In this document: positions 22,328 through 43,403 of the stretch, piece by piece | How positions within the stretch are numbered: the stretch's first letter is position 1 | How the letters are laid out: every line of letters begins with the position of its first letter | Origin: Leptospira sanjuanensis | GTDB lineage: Bacteria; Spirochaetota; Leptospiria; Leptospirales; Leptospiraceae | Assembly (NCBI RefSeq): GCF_022267325.1 | Contig: NZ_JAIZBG010000001.1 | Coordinates: 2,392,001-2,456,000 of the forward strand | Length of the DNA stretch: 64,000 bases | Direction of reading: 5' to 3' | Program-made: the position numbers and the translations under genes | The notes under the pieces: generated by a model | Seen by the model: only the letters and a program-made list of their open reading frames with translations | What the model was told of the DNA's origin: nothing | The model's database searches: none

Positions 22328-22900
22328 TTGAAACGATTTCGCTTTAATTTAGAGCCCGTATTGAATCTCCGCAAGAAGAAGGAAGACGAAAAACTAAAAA
22401 GTTTCTCCTTGATCGCGGGCGAGATCAATCAGATCCGCAATTCCATTCAGGAGAACGAGAAACAGATCGAACTCCTCACGGGAGAATCCTATTCTCTCAG
22501 CGGAGCGTCCCTGCGCGACTATCAACTGCATCAGGGATACATTCGTTCCCTGATCACACAGAATGAAAACTTGGAATCCGATATCGAAAACCGAAGACCG
22601 GAACTGGACGCAAAACGTGAGGAACTCATCTCCGCTCAGAAGGACCGAAAGATCCTCGAGATTCTCAAAGAGAATCAATACAAGGCTTACAAGAAATCAT
22701 ACTTCAAAAAAGAAAAGTTCGAACTTGAAGAACATTATAATCAGCTAAAATCCATCCAATGGAGACAAATGAATGAATCCTCTGAATCTGAACCGGCTCC
22801 GAGAGTCTTTACATACGATACGGGATCAAGTCCTGAACCCGCAAACGACGACTCGGGAGCTTCCGAACTTAAAAAGATCTACGACCGATTCAAAAAGTGA
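22328..22900 (+). CDS. fliJ: FliJ-like flagellar export chaperone, TTG start
   Basis: FliJ is a coiled-coil protein that sits in the FliI ring and escorts chaperones. The N-terminus MKRFRFNLEPVLNLRKKKED is the classic FliJ opening and begins at TTG 22328, with GAGGAA upstream in the fliI end. Residues about 10-145 are helical and charged. The total length of 190 exceeds the usual 145-150 because of a Ser/Glu/Pro-rich tail (from NESSESEPAPRVFTYD) that overlaps another reading frame. It corresponds in position to flbA of Borrelia. Confidence 0.85.
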   Translation: MKRFRFNLEPVLNLRKKKEDEKLKSFSLIAGEINQIRNSIQENEKQIELLTGESYSLSGASLRDYQLHQGYIRSLITQNENLESDIENRRPELDAKREELISAQKDRKILEILKENQYKAYKKSYFKKEKFELEEHYNQLKSIQWRQMNESSESEPAPRVFTYDTGSSPEPANDDSGASELKKIYDRFKK

Positions 22901-23057
22901 TTCTCTGTTTCAGAAAATTCTAAACGTGACGGGAGGGAATTCTCCGCAACAGACGGATTCCATACTCAGCCTTCAGAAGAAAATTACCGATTTTCAAGAA
23001 AAGGCCGAACGCTTGGAGAACAAAATCCAAACCAACCGGATCGATCTAAAGGTTTAA
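22773..23057 (+). CDS. Overlapping small protein between fliJ and flbB
   Basis: The 94-residue frame (MNPLNLNRLRES...RIDLKV) starts inside the fliJ tail with GGAG upstream, overlaps fliJ by 128 bases, and fills the fliJ-flbB gap. Its C-terminal half (DSILSLQKKITDFQEKAERLENKI) is a heptad-like helix. The stop lies one base before flbB. Position between fliJ and flbB suggests a flagellar accessory role. The large overlap leaves doubt about which frame is used there. No family recognised. Confidence 0.5.
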   Translation: MNPLNLNRLRESLHTIRDQVLNPQTTTRELPNLKRSTTDSKSDSLFQKILNVTGGNSPQQTDSILSLQKKITDFQEKAERLENKIQTNRIDLKV

Positions 23058-23058
23058 A

Positions 23059-23706
23059 ATGGCATCGTTAAGCGACAAAGCAAGAGCTACCTATCTCGTT
23101 CTTCTCATTTTTTTCTTATTGGGAATCGGTTTTTTCGTTTTTGATTACTTTCAGATCATCAACGCTTCGGAAATTTTTCCGTTTCTCCGCAAGGAACCGG
23201 CGCTCGTAAATCAGGACAACGAATCTCCTTCCGAACTTCAAAAACTCGAATTCGCAAAAGCTCAGGAGCGTTTTGCGGAAGAGCTCGACGAACTGGAAAA
23301 AAGAAAAACCGAGCTAATGAACGAAAAAGGCCGCCTCGAAGCGGAAATGGAAAAACTCGAGGAAATGCGCAAGGGTCTTATCGCCAAAGAGAAGGAAATG
23401 AAATCCTCGGATGCGGAAAAGAACAGCCGTCAAAAACTCGTAAAGGTTCTCGCCGACAAGGTCGGGAACATGCCGCCGGAATCCGCGGTCGGAATGCTCT
23501 TAAACTGGCCGGACGGAGATATCATCGACGTTTTTATTCAAATGGACAAGGACGCCGAAGAAGACGGAAGACAGACGATCACGACCTATCTTTTGACCCT
23601 CTTCCCTGCGGATCGAAGAGCGATGATCACGAACAAATGGCTGAGCAGATCGGGCGGAATCAAAACACCCGATATTCCCGACGACGCGGTGGAAGCCAAC
23701 CCTTAA
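23059..23706 (+). CDS. flbB: Spirochetal periplasmic-flagellar collar protein FlbB (MotE-like)
   Basis: The 215-residue protein has one N-terminal membrane helix (YLVLLIFFLLGIGFFVFDYF, residues about 11-30), a charged coiled coil (about 60-120) and a C-terminal MgtE-N-like bundle (VGNMPPESAVGMLLNWPDGDIIDVFIQM). This architecture and its position after fliI-fliJ match FlbB of Borrelia, a base component of the spirochete-specific collar that helps recruit stators. The same fold is seen in MotE. Start ATG 23059 directly follows the upstream orf stop. Confidence 0.82.
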   Translation: MASLSDKARATYLVLLIFFLLGIGFFVFDYFQIINASEIFPFLRKEPALVNQDNESPSELQKLEFAKAQERFAEELDELEKRKTELMNEKGRLEAEMEKLEEMRKGLIAKEKEMKSSDAEKNSRQKLVKVLADKVGNMPPESAVGMLLNWPDGDIIDVFIQMDKDAEEDGRQTITTYLLTLFPADRRAMITNKWLSRSGGIKTPDIPDDAVEANP

Positions 23707-23718
23707 TTCGGAGACACT

Positions 23719-24111
23719 ATGAACCTGAAAGTAAATTCAATTTTTATAATATTTTTTGTATGCGTGTTTGCGACGCTTCCGATTTCCGCAAAAAAGAAAA
23801 CGAATTCCGCTCCTGCGAAAGTGAGCGGTTACGAACTCGTTTCCAATCCGTCCGCGGCTTTCGGAAAAACGATTCATATCTCCGGAACCGTTTCGGAGAT
23901 ATTATACAAGGGAAACTCGATCCGCTTTGTGGTCTATTTTTCCGGAAAACCGGTCGCGTTGGACTCGGACGCTTCCAACCTCATTTCCAACGTTCAGGTG
24001 GGAAGCAGCGTATCCGTTTGCGGATTTTATCTCAAAGACCGCGAACTGAAGGTCAACGGAAATCCAACGACGATGCCGTTCATTTTGGTGGATGCCCCTG
24101 ATTGCAGATAA
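23719..24111 (+). CDS. Exported small protein, OB-fold-like, unknown function
   Basis: The 130-residue protein has a signal peptide (MNLKVNSIFIIFFVCVFATL then PISAKKK, likely cut after Ala24). The mature part is beta-rich (GKTIHISGTVSEILYKGNSI, then VQVGSSVSVCGFYLKDRELK), suggesting a small OB-like fold, with two Cys. GGAGACACT precedes the start. It lies 12 bases after flbB and is the last gene of the plus-strand flagellar operon. Its role in flagella is unproven. Confidence 0.72.
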   Translation: MNLKVNSIFIIFFVCVFATLPISAKKKTNSAPAKVSGYELVSNPSAAFGKTIHISGTVSEILYKGNSIRFVVYFSGKPVALDSDASNLISNVQVGSSVSVCGFYLKDRELKVNGNPTTMPFILVDAPDCR

Positions 24112-24123
24112 CAGAGCGTAAAA

Positions 24124-24175
24124 GCTCGATCGATTCCGGCGAACTTTTTAAAGAATAAGACTTTATCGATCGAGC
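24124..24175. terminator. Inverted repeat between convergent flagellar operons
   Basis: GCTCGATCGAT (24124-24134) and ATCGATCGAGC (24165-24175) are perfect 11-base arms with a 30-base spacer. A seven-A run follows on the plus strand. It sits in the convergent gap and could be a bidirectional transcription barrier. Confidence 0.4.
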
Positions 24176-24238
24176 AAAAAAATACGATCCAAGTTCGGGA
24201 AAAATTCTTCAACTTTGATCACTTTGATGATTTCCTGT

Positions 24239-24763
24239 TCAGCGCTTTGGGTTTTCGAAATCTTTCCTATCGATCCCAAATACCCAAACTTTTCCAAGTT
24301 CTTCGTTCGGTTCTTCGGATACGAATTTCATTCCGCATTTTTTCAAAACGGAGTTCGACGCGTTTTCCTCCGCTAAAGTGGTTGCCTTTACTTGAAGAAC
24401 ATTCGGTTGTTTGAATGCCAATTCGATCAACTGCTTGGCTGCAAGAGTCGCGTAGCCTTGATTCCAAAATTCGGGCGCGATTTCGTAACCGATTTCCACC
24501 GAGCCCGCGGAATCCGGAGCGCCGGTATAACCGCCGTTTCCAATCAAACTTTTGAGGATCGGGTTTATAAAAAAATAACCTCCCCATAAATTCGGTTTTT
24601 CCGGCTCATCCTTTTTTGAATCCTGATCGGTAACTAAAAAGGCCTCGGGAAATGTGGGCCAGGATGTCGGAATATTCAAACCTAAATAATCGGCGAGTCG
24701 GTCTTTGCCTTCGGAAAGTTTCAATTTATGGATTTTAAGAACGGGGATTAACGTTAGATTCAT
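24239..24763 (-). CDS. GNAT-family N-acetyltransferase (RimJ/RimL-like)
   Basis: The 174-residue protein resembles the RimJ/RimL group, which acetylate N-terminal or small-molecule amines with acetyl-CoA. Marks are a central GSVEIGYEIAPEFWNQGYAT (beta4 and the acetyl-CoA loop, with QGYA in place of RGYG/A), then LAAKQLIELAFKQP, and the C-terminal ATTLAEENASNSVLKKCGM with the conserved Asn and Gly. ATG 24763 follows AAGAGA. It is transcribed in the same direction as gmk but lies 230 bases downstream, after two repeat copies. Its substrate is unknown. Confidence 0.85.
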   Translation of the reverse strand: MNLTLIPVLKIHKLKLSEGKDRLADYLGLNIPTSWPTFPEAFLVTDQDSKKDEPEKPNLWGGYFFINPILKSLIGNGGYTGAPDSAGSVEIGYEIAPEFWNQGYATLAAKQLIELAFKQPNVLQVKATTLAEENASNSVLKKCGMKFVSEEPNEELGKVWVFGIDRKDFENPKR

Positions 24764-24812
24764 TTTTTCTCTTAGTTCGTATTCTTATTTTTGTAACTGT
24801 TGCAAACGATTC

Positions 24813-24826
24813 GTTGTAGTTCCTAC
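24813..24826 (+). repeat. Dispersed repeat, variant copy
   Basis: GTTGTAGTTCCTAC, one of two oppositely oriented copies in the gmk-GNAT gap. Confidence 0.65.
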
Positions 24827-24985
24827 TATTTATCGGAATACAAAACGCCGCCTTGGAACTCGATCCATCGGGATCGCTCTGCCGGTTTTTCAAAATCTGG
24901 GCGGCGGGTCCGCGGGAAGTTTTCGGAAAATTTTCCTTTAGCGGACCAGTGCTTAAAAATCGACGAAAAATCCTGGCTCGGTTTC

Positions 24986-24999
24986 GTGGGAACTACTAC
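24986..24999 (-). repeat. Dispersed repeat covering the gmk stop codon
   Basis: GTGGGAACTACTAC on the plus strand, that is GTAGTAGTTCCCAC on the minus strand. The gmk stop TAG (24998-24996) is inside the repeat. Confidence 0.7.
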
Positions 25000-25555
25000 T
25001 TCGAATCCGAAAGAATTATATTCTCCAGCTCTGCGAGAGCGCGATCCAAGTCGTCGTTCACGATTTTATAATCGAATTCATTCTGACGTTCCAATTCGCG
25101 CTTCCCGTTTTTTATCCGCTTCACGATGCTTTCTTCGGAATCGGTTCCGCGACCGCGCAATCTTCTTTCCCATTCCTCTTCGCTCGGCGGCAAAATAAAA
25201 ATCGTCACGATCTTACCCGGAAGTTTCTCCTGAATGATCTTTGCACCCTGCACGTCGATATCCATAATCACGGAAGAACCGTTTGCGAACGCCTCTTCGA
25301 TGAACTTCAAAGGGGTACCGTAGTATTGATCGTGAACCAGAGCCCATTCCAAAAAAGCGGACTCAGCAATTCCCTTTTGAAATTCTTCCTTCGTTAAAAA
25401 GAAATACGTTACGCCCTCTTTGTCTCCGGGACGAGGCGCGCGGGTCGTGCAGGAAACCGAGAAGAGGATTTCCGGGTGTCTTTCTCTGAGTCTTTGAATG
25501 AGAGTGGACTTTCCTCCTCCGGCAACGGAAGAAAGAACGAAAAGTTTGGGAGAAT

Positions 25556-25559
<4 letters not shown>
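24996..25559 (-). CDS. gmk: Guanylate kinase, apparent CTG start overlapping remA stop
   Basis: Guanylate kinase turns GMP into GDP. Reading back from the clear kinase body gives [19 protein letters not shown] (P-loop GGGKST), [20 protein letters not shown] (GMP site), [13 protein letters not shown] and [20 protein letters not shown]. The P-loop lies 5' of any ATG, GTG or TTG in frame: the first TTG (25352) would remove the active site. The frame is open upstream into remA without a standard start, so CTG at 25559-25557 (CTG-AAT-TCT) is the best candidate. It overlaps the remA TGA, has GAGGAAG seven bases before it, and gives a normal 187 residues. The start is inferred; the enzyme is certain. 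Confidence 0.88.
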
Positions 25560-26973
<1,414 letters not shown>

Positions 26974-27019
26974 ACCTTTTCCCCCGGTATTGTCTCCAAC
27001 AACATCCCTTTGGAAAAGA

Positions 27020-27379
27020 TTAAGCGAAGAATTCGATTCTACCCCGATTGGCGGGTGCGTTAGACGCCTTTTGACCGCCGGCGGAATACGTCACCAGCTC
27101 GGTCCGATCGCCGGAAGCCGGCTTGTATGTTTTTAACCGGTCCTTGATCTCGTCGATTTTTTGATTTCTGACCGAAGCCAATCTTTCCCTGGATTCAGGA
27201 GAAAGAGAGAAAACGTCGGTATACAACTCGACCGCGTATTTTCTGGTATCGTTGTATTCTTTGACCACCCGAGCTGTTTCGGAGATCATATGAGGCATGG
27301 TGAACGGATTTTCCACCTGTTGCTTCCGGATTATATCCGGAGCTTGACCGTAACCTAAGAATGTGTCGCTGAGCCTCAT
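27020..27379 (-). CDS. Small flagellar-operon protein of unknown function
   Basis: This is a 119-residue soluble protein ([17 protein letters not shown]...GRIEFFA) with a central amphipathic helix ([20 protein letters not shown], then [20 protein letters not shown]) and no signal peptide. I recognise no family. It begins eight bases after fapA, so it is co-transcribed with the flagellar genes. A chaperone or export-adaptor role would fit its size and charge but nothing proves it. Confidence 0.7.
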   Translation of the reverse strand: MRLSDTFLGYGQAPDIIRKQQVENPFTMPHMISETARVVKEYNDTRKYAVELYTDVFSLSPESRERLASVRNQKIDEIKDRLKTYKPASGDRTELVTYSAGGQKASNAPANRGRIEFFA

Positions 27380-27387
27380 CCTATGGT

Positions 27388-29376
<1,989 letters not shown>

Positions 29377-29398
29377 ACATTAGCCCCGTTTGAAAAGA

Positions 29399-30218
<820 letters not shown>

Positions 30219-30219
30219 C

Positions 30220-30275
<56 letters not shown>

Positions 30276-30355
30276 GGGCAAAAACAGGGAAATCAAGCAG
30301 TTTTTTGTCTCATTCCCATTCTAAGCCGCCAGCGAAGGAAATTAAAGGGAAGTCG

Positions 30356-30832
30356 TCATTTTTCCCCCATGTCGTCGCGAGCCAACATCGTTCGGATCGC
30401 TTCTGCCATGAGTTTGGGTTCGTTTTTGATCGCTATATTTTCGACCATGATGTGATCCCCGAAGTTTCCGCTTTTCTGACGTTTCGGAGTCGCGGAAGCG
30501 AAGACTTCCGTGTTCGAAGCGCTGTCTCCCGAAGAGAAATCAGAATCGCTCGCCTGACTTGTGTAGTCGTGTCCGCCTCCTCCTGCTCCGTCCGCAGCGG
30601 AAGAAGCCGGAACGAATTCTCCGCCTAAGTTGGAAAGAAAGTCGAGAAATTCGGGAACTTTCATTTCCAAGAACGCGTGCACTCCGAATCCGAGAACGGC
30701 GAACGCGACGACGGAAAGAATCGAGACGAGAAGGATATGTCCGAAAGAATTTCCGGTAAGAAATCCGCACACTGGGCTCACGATCAATGCGATCAGAGCG
30801 AAAACTCCGATAAAAACAATCTGAAGGTTCAA
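30356..30832 (-). CDS. Two-helix membrane protein after flhG, unknown function
   Basis: The 158-residue protein has two hydrophobic helices ([20 protein letters not shown] at about 5-24, and [20 protein letters not shown] at about 32-51). A Gly/Ser-rich linker and a basic-acidic cytoplasmic-type tail follow ([21 protein letters not shown]). It starts three bases after flhG, so it belongs to the flagellar operon. The C-terminal helix resembles the short segments by which FlhF/FlhG neighbours bind partners, but I recognise no family. Confidence 0.72.
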   Translation of the reverse strand: MNLQIVFIGVFALIALIVSPVCGFLTGNSFGHILLVSILSVVAFAVLGFGVHAFLEMKVPEFLDFLSNLGGEFVPASSAADGAGGGGHDYTSQASDSDFSSGDSASNTEVFASATPKRQKSGNFGDHIMVENIAIKNEPKLMAEAIRTMLARDDMGEK

Positions 30833-30835
30833 AAC

Positions 30836-31747
30836 TTATTCTTCGTCGCTTTTATCCAGCTCTTTGTCGCGGACGTCCATAAAGTTGAAGAACTTTTTGA
30901 AGAATCCGCTGATGCCGGCGTCTTCCAACGGCTCCATTTCCTGATTTAAAAGAGAATACGTAATGCGGTTCAGACAAGCGGCCGCCTTGCTTTTCGGAGA
31001 ATTGATGATGTAAGGCTTTTGTTCGCGGATACTCTTCTCGACTTCCTCGTCCTGAAAGATAAATCCGAGGTTTTCCACCTTCACTTCGAGGAATTGTCCG
31101 CTGATGTCGATCACTCGGTCCGCGACCTTCTTTCCTTCGATCGCGCTGCGAACCCGGTTCACGACCATCTTGAGATTCTTATCGCGGCTTTGGGAAACGA
31201 TTGCCTTAATGAGCCCGTACGAATCGGTGATCGCAGTCGGCTCGGGAGTCGTTATCACGATGACGTCGTCCGCAGGCAATGTGAGGCCGATGACGTTGGA
31301 GCTGATTCCCGCACCGGTATCGATGATCATAATATCATAATTGTCTAATTCGGAAAAACCCTTAATCAGGGAATTTCTCTGAGTGTCGTTGAGGTTTGCA
31401 AGCTGAGAATAACCCGAGGCTCCCGCGATGATGTCCACGCCTTCCGGGGTTTGGATGATGATGTCCTTGAGACTTTTGTGTCCTTTGACTACGTGATAGA
31501 GATTGTATTTGGGAATGATTCCTAGGATGACGTTGACGTTCGCGAGTCCCAAGTCCCCGTCGAACACGAGGACTTTTTGACCCGCGCGGGCCATGGAGAT
31601 GGCGAGGTTGACGGAGATGGTACTCTTTCCAACTCCTCCCTTCCCGGACGCGATCGCAATGATCTTTGTCGTGGGCTTTCTGGATGACAGAACTTTAAGA
31701 CTCGTGTTCCCCTCGGTGAGTTTCCGTAAATGAGTCGCCTGGTCCAT
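30836..31747 (-). CDS. flhG: MinD-like ATPase FlhG
   Basis: FlhG (YlxH, FleN) controls flagellar number with FlhF. The 303-residue ParA/MinD-type protein has the deviant Walker [21 protein letters not shown] (about residues 30-49), switch [17 protein letters not shown], switch [14 protein letters not shown] and the C-terminal ICLNR-like stretch typical of the family. The N-terminal ATHLRKL is a probable FlhF-activating DQAxxLR motif (here [10 protein letters not shown]). It lies 25 bases after flhF. Confidence 0.95.
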   Translation of the reverse strand: MDQATHLRKLTEGNTSLKVLSSRKPTTKIIAIASGKGGVGKSTISVNLAISMARAGQKVLVFDGDLGLANVNVILGIIPKYNLYHVVKGHKSLKDIIIQTPEGVDIIAGASGYSQLANLNDTQRNSLIKGFSELDNYDIMIIDTGAGISSNVIGLTLPADDVIVITTPEPTAITDSYGLIKAIVSQSRDKNLKMVVNRVRSAIEGKKVADRVIDISGQFLEVKVENLGFIFQDEEVEKSIREQKPYIINSPKSKAAACLNRITYSLLNQEMEPLEDAGISGFFKKFFNFMDVRDKELDKSDEE

Positions 31748-31772
31748 TCTTTACCTCTTCAAAAGCTTCGGA

Positions 31773-33077
<1,305 letters not shown>

Positions 33078-33125
33078 CAACTCCCTGATCCTGGCCCATA
33101 AGCAAGATCGAATATTCTAAATCCT

Positions 33126-35249
<2,124 letters not shown>

Positions 35250-35258
35250 AGTTTCCTC

Positions 35259-36467
<1,209 letters not shown>

Positions 36468-36520
36468 GAGCCCGCCTCCACCGCCCAACGAGGGTGGGGC
36501 GGGCTTCGTATTACGAAAAA

Positions 36521-36625
36521 TGTCGGAACTACGACGTTCTTCAGAAAAATACTCCCTATGGGTCGTATTTTCGGGCGCGTCGGAAAACTCAGCATGACGC
36601 TTCCTATGGGGCGCGTCATAGGGAG
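36521..36625. repeat. Repeat-derived segment in front of flhB
   Basis: 36521-36535 (TGTCGGAACTACGAC) is a decayed minus-strand copy of the dispersed repeat. Further on, CTCCCTATG (36552-36560) and CATAGGGAG (36617-36625) are inverted arms. Inside them ATGACGC (36594-36600) and GCGTCAT (36613-36619) form a second stem. The segment lies between fliR and the FlhB core. Confidence 0.5.
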
Positions 36626-36670
36626 AATTTCCCCTGCTCTTAAATTCCATATTTCGCTGACGTTGCGTTT

Positions 36671-37450
36671 TCATTTCGGCCATTCCTGGAGCATGAGATT
36701 GACCTTATCAAAAGTAAGATCGAACGCAGCGCCCATCTGCGAAACCAAATACGGCGTGATAAAGATCATCACGATCAAACCGATCGTCACCTTGATCGGA
36801 AACGACAACTGAAGAATATTGAGTTGAGGTGCAGCCTTTCCCATGAGCGCCTCGGAAACGGTCACAAGCAAAATAATTCCCAGAACCGGAAGAGACAACT
36901 TGAACGCGACCAGAAACATCGCACCGACCGCGTCTTCCATCGCCTTATAAATTCCGTTTTGAATTTCAGGAGTGAACCGCAGCACCTGGATCTTTTCAAA
37001 GGAATACGCAAGACTCTCGAACATGATTCGATACGCGCCTAACGTTAAAAAAAGCAGCATCCCCAAAAGATTTTTCAGAGTACTAATCACGGGCAAACTG
37101 GTTTGAGTCACCGGATCCAAAATCTCCGCATAACCGAAACCGAGCTGAACGTTAAAAAATTCTCCGGCCATCTGAAAGGCGGCAAAGATCAAGCTGATCA
37201 AAAAACCGAGAAGCATTCCGATCAAAGCCTCGGCCATCACAACAAGACCGTAGGTTCCCATGTCACCCGGAACCGGAGGAAGAAATCCCGCTGTAACCGG
37301 AAACAGAATCACGGAAACCAAAAAGGAGAAAATCATCTTCTGAGGAACGCTGATCGAAGGATAAGAAAACACGGGCGCGACGGATAACAATCCCATCAGC
37401 CTAGAAAGGATCAGCAGAAACACTTGAAAATGATTGATGAAGTATTCCAT
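36671..37450 (-). CDS. fliR: Flagellar export gate protein FliR
   Basis: FliR is one of the core gate proteins with FliP and FliQ. The 259-residue protein has about six hydrophobic stretches and typical segments ([20 protein letters not shown], then [20 protein letters not shown], then [20 protein letters not shown]). Start MEYFINHF at 37450 has GAAGGG upstream. It lies six bases after fliQ. Confidence 0.96.
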   Translation of the reverse strand: MEYFINHFQVFLLILSRLMGLLSVAPVFSYPSISVPQKMIFSFLVSVILFPVTAGFLPPVPGDMGTYGLVVMAEALIGMLLGFLISLIFAAFQMAGEFFNVQLGFGYAEILDPVTQTSLPVISTLKNLLGMLLFLTLGAYRIMFESLAYSFEKIQVLRFTPEIQNGIYKAMEDAVGAMFLVAFKLSLPVLGIILLVTVSEALMGKAAPQLNILQLSFPIKVTIGLIVMIFITPYLVSQMGAAFDLTFDKVNLMLQEWPK

Positions 37451-37456
37451 ACCCTT

Positions 37457-37720
37457 CTAAAACTTCTCGATCATTAGGAATAGGTTGCGCGTATAGTCGG
37501 TCATCGTCTGAATCATCCAGGATGAAAAAATCACGATCACGATAAAGATCGCCACGAGCTTCGGAACGAACGCGATCGTAGGCTCCTGAATCGAAGTCGT
37601 AGTCTGCAAGATCCCGATGATCAATCCGACCACAAGCGCGGTCAAAAGAATCGGAGAAGAGATCTTGAGCGTGATATAAAGAGCGTCCCGAATCAGGGTC
37701 ATGGCGTCGAGTTCCGTCAT
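37457..37720 (-). CDS. fliQ: Flagellar export gate protein FliQ
   Basis: The 87-residue, two-helix FliQ of the export gate. Helix 1 includes [20 protein letters not shown] with the conserved [15 protein letters not shown] signature, and helix 2 [19 protein letters not shown]. The start overlaps the fliP stop (ATGA) and AAGGAG lies upstream within fliP. Confidence 0.97.
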   Translation of the reverse strand: MTELDAMTLIRDALYITLKISSPILLTALVVGLIIGILQTTTSIQEPTIAFVPKLVAIFIVIVIFSSWMIQTMTDYTRNLFLMIEKF

Positions 37721-38514
37721 TTATAACTCCTTACCAATTCGTAGACGATCAGGTTCCAGCCGTCCACGAGAACGAACAGAATCAACTTGAACGGAAGACT
37801 CACCATCACGGGAGGAAGCATCATAAGACCCATGGAAAGAAGGGCGGACGCGACCACGAGGTCGATCACGATAAACGGAATAAAGATAATGATCCCGATC
37901 CAAAACGCCTTTTTGATTTCGCTTAACATAAAGGCCGGAATCAGAACGTAGGATGGAACGTCGTCGAAGGATTCCACCTTCTCCACCTTTCCGATTTTTA
38001 AGAATAAGGCGACGTCCTTTGCACCCGAGGTTCCGATTTGACGCATCATAAATTCACGGATCGGAACCATCCCCTTTTCAAAAAACGCGTTCGTATCGAT
38101 CTTACCTTCGAGATACGGAGTGAGCGCGCGTTCGTTCACCGTGTTCAAGGTGGGAGCCATGATAAAGAACGTCATAAACAACGCGAGACCCATCATCACT
38201 TGGTTCGGCGGAAGATTCTGGATCGACAACGCCCTTCTCACAAAGTCGAGAACGATCACGATCTTCGTAAACGAAGTCAAAGACATCACGATCGCCGGAG
38301 CCAAGGAAAGAATCGTGACAAGAAACAAAACCATCAGAGACAAACTCGTCTCTCTCGGATTCTTCGCCTCGTTCACATTGATGTTTAAATTCGGAATCGG
38401 AATCCGGGTTCCCGCGGATTGCGCTTCCAAGGTGAAAAAAGAAGAACCCAAGGATAAGCCCGTGACTAACAGCAGGATCCATGTTATGTTCTTTATAAGT
38501 TTTTTATGTCTCAT
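37717..38514 (-). CDS. fliP: Flagellar export gate protein FliP
   Basis: FliP forms the central pore of the export gate. The protein starts with a signal-like segment ([20 protein letters not shown]), as FliP often does. It then shows the family blocks [35 protein letters not shown] and [20 protein letters not shown], ending GMMMLPP-like [23 protein letters not shown] 38514 (265 residues) is taken; the frame extends to TTG 38538. fliQ is coupled downstream. Confidence 0.96.
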   Translation of the reverse strand: MRHKKLIKNITWILLLVTGLSLGSSFFTLEAQSAGTRIPIPNLNINVNEAKNPRETSLSLMVLFLVTILSLAPAIVMSLTSFTKIVIVLDFVRRALSIQNLPPNQVMMGLALFMTFFIMAPTLNTVNERALTPYLEGKIDTNAFFEKGMVPIREFMMRQIGTSGAKDVALFLKIGKVEKVESFDDVPSYVLIPAFMLSEIKKAFWIGIIIFIPFIVIDLVVASALLSMGLMMLPPVMVSLPFKLILFVLVDGWNLIVYELVRSYK

Positions 38515-38556
38515 TCTCACCTGAAAAAAATTCCTCAAATTCGATTCTTGTCCGCG

Positions 38557-39371
38557 TCATCTCAAATCGAAAAGCCCGCTTTCGAGCGAGCTTGTTTTTT
38601 CTTTGAGTTCGTCCAATTTTTTGCGGGCTTGTCTTCGTTTCTCTTCCCGAGCTGCCCCGCCCTTTTCGTTCGTATCCGGCGGACCCTCCTGGGTTCCGGA
38701 AATCCGAGAGTTTAAGTCCTTGATCTGCTCCAGGACCGTAACCAAAAATCCGCCTTCGGGCGGCTGGAAGCTTTCCTTTTTCTGAAGAATTCGATGCTTC
38801 ACTTCCGGATCTTCGATCTCGGTGATCAGATTGATTCCGTTATCCGCCACGCCAAGAACCAAAAGTCTTCCGGAAACTTCCACGATCTGAAGCTGCTTGT
38901 TCGGTCCGAGCATCAAACTCGAAAGAACGTTCATTTCGCCGCGGACCGGCAAACGCCCTTCCCGATTTTTAGATACGTATTTTAGAATATAGTAAAGCGC
39001 CGCGCAGAGAAGTCCCAAAATAAAAACGACCCGGAACAAGGTTCCCGCGATTCCCGGACCGTCGTCGCTCGGGCGATATCTTTCTTCCACGGGATTCGGC
39101 GCGGTTTGAGTGTCCGCGGCGGAACTTTTCGCGCCCGTATTTCCCGTCGTCCCGGAGGTCGAGGAAGAATCCGTCTTTTTTTCGCCGGAATCGGAATTCT
39201 TCTTTTCGTCTTTGGAAGCCGAGGATTGTCCCAATTCTTTTTTGAGAGCCTCGTCCATAAGCTCCCGCTCGGACTGCGCCCGTAAAGAAGCAAAAGCAAA
39301 GCTGAATATAAGAAAAATGGAAAGTAGGAACGCGACCTTCCTTCCGTTTGCCGGGAAGGATTCTAAGAATT

Positions 39372-39375
<4 letters not shown>
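38557..39375 (-). CDS. fliO: FliO-like flagellar biosynthesis protein (FliZ of Borrelia)
   Basis: The 272-residue protein has a signal-like N-terminus ([19 protein letters not shown]), a Ser/Lys/Asp-rich linker, one membrane helix ([20 protein letters not shown], about 112-131) and the FliO cytoplasmic domain ([20 protein letters not shown], then [16 protein letters not shown]). FliO helps FliP ring formation. Its start overlaps the fliY stop by four bases (ATGA). The C-terminal charged tail is longer than in enteric FliO. Confidence 0.88.
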
Positions 39376-40482
<1,107 letters not shown>

Positions 40483-40579
40483 AGTTTTTGTCACCTCATT
40501 TTTTTTGTCTCAACTTGATTCCACCGGTTTTTCGGGTTAAAACAACCTTTTTTTCGAAAAACGCCCTTTCTCGTCGGGC

Positions 40580-40909
40580 TCAAAGAGTGAGATCGCCTCC
40601 CAACCCATCCGCAAGCATTCTTAAGCCGTCGAAGGAATAAATTCCGGTTTGATGGTTGTCGCTCCATACCGGATTGATCGCGTATCTTCCGACCTTGTTG
40701 ATCGAATAGAGTTTGATCGATTGAATTCCGCCCGTGGTAGTTCCCACTTTTCCTCCGTGTCCGCCCTTGCAAACGACGCACGGGCAACGTTTCCGGAGAT
40801 CCAAAAGCTCGAAGGTGGACGTAACTCCGTCCTTCCAGGTGATCTTCAGATGATTTTCGTCGAAATCGATCTGATCGGGAGTGGTGGCTTTTAAACTGAG
40901 TTGAGTCAT
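40580..40909 (-). CDS. DUF971 (GBBH-like N-terminal) protein with repeat-encoded residues
   Basis: The 109-residue protein of the DUF971 family has the metal-site-like RKRCPCVVCKGGHGGK, then IKLYSINKVGRYAINPVWSD and TGIYSFDGLRML. The family is linked to iron-sulfur or 2-oxoglutarate dioxygenase N-domains but its role here is unknown. Codons for VGTTT (plus 40734-40747) are an exact copy of the dispersed repeat read on its minus strand. Family members usually have little sequence between the Cys pair and the IKLYSI-equivalent strand. The ATG directly follows the tandem repeat array, whose last unit supplies the only ribosome-like AGGA. Confidence 0.82.
   Translation of the reverse strand: MTQLSLKATTPDQIDFDENHLKITWKDGVTSTFELLDLRKRCPCVVCKGGHGGKVGTTTGGIQSIKLYSINKVGRYAINPVWSDNHQTGIYSFDGLRMLADGLGGDLTL
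40734..40747 (+). repeat. Dispersed repeat inside a coding sequence
   Basis: A perfect GTGGTAGTTCCCAC within the DUF971 gene. On the coding strand GTG-GGA-ACT-ACC-AC reads Val-Gly-Thr-Thr-Thr. Confidence 0.75.
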
Positions 40910-40912
40910 TTC

Positions 40913-41089
40913 GTATGAGTTCCTACATTTTCAAGATCTCACGAGTCAGTATGAGTTCCTACATTTCCCGAAATCTCACGAGTCAGTATGAGTTCTTACA
41001 TTTCCCGAAATCTCACGAGTCCGTATGAGTTCCCACATTTCCCGAAATCTCACGAGTCCGTATGAGTTCCCACACGTTTCCCCGATTTC
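40913..41089 (+). repeat. Tandem array of 36/37-base units built from the dispersed repeat
   Basis: Units start at 40913, 40949, 40986, 41023 and 41060 (periods 36, 37, 37, 37). Each begins GTATGAGTTCC(C/T)ACATTT and continues with CCCGAAATCTCACGAGTC; the last is partial. There are no spacers, so it is a minisatellite rather than CRISPR. It fills the gap between the Psd fusion gene and the DUF971 gene and would form the DUF971 leader. Confidence 0.9.
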
Positions 41090-41107
41090 AATAGAACCAG
41101 TCAGGAG

Positions 41108-43339
<2,232 letters not shown>

Positions 43340-43403
43340 GTCTCCGCCCGATACGAAAGAAAATCCGCTTTTTATAGAAGTCCTTGCTAGAAATCCTGTA
43401 ATC

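Noticed and set aside
40913..41089. Regular 37-base repeats suggested a CRISPR array
   Set aside because: The units are directly adjacent with no variable spacers and no cas genes are near. It is a tandem repeat.
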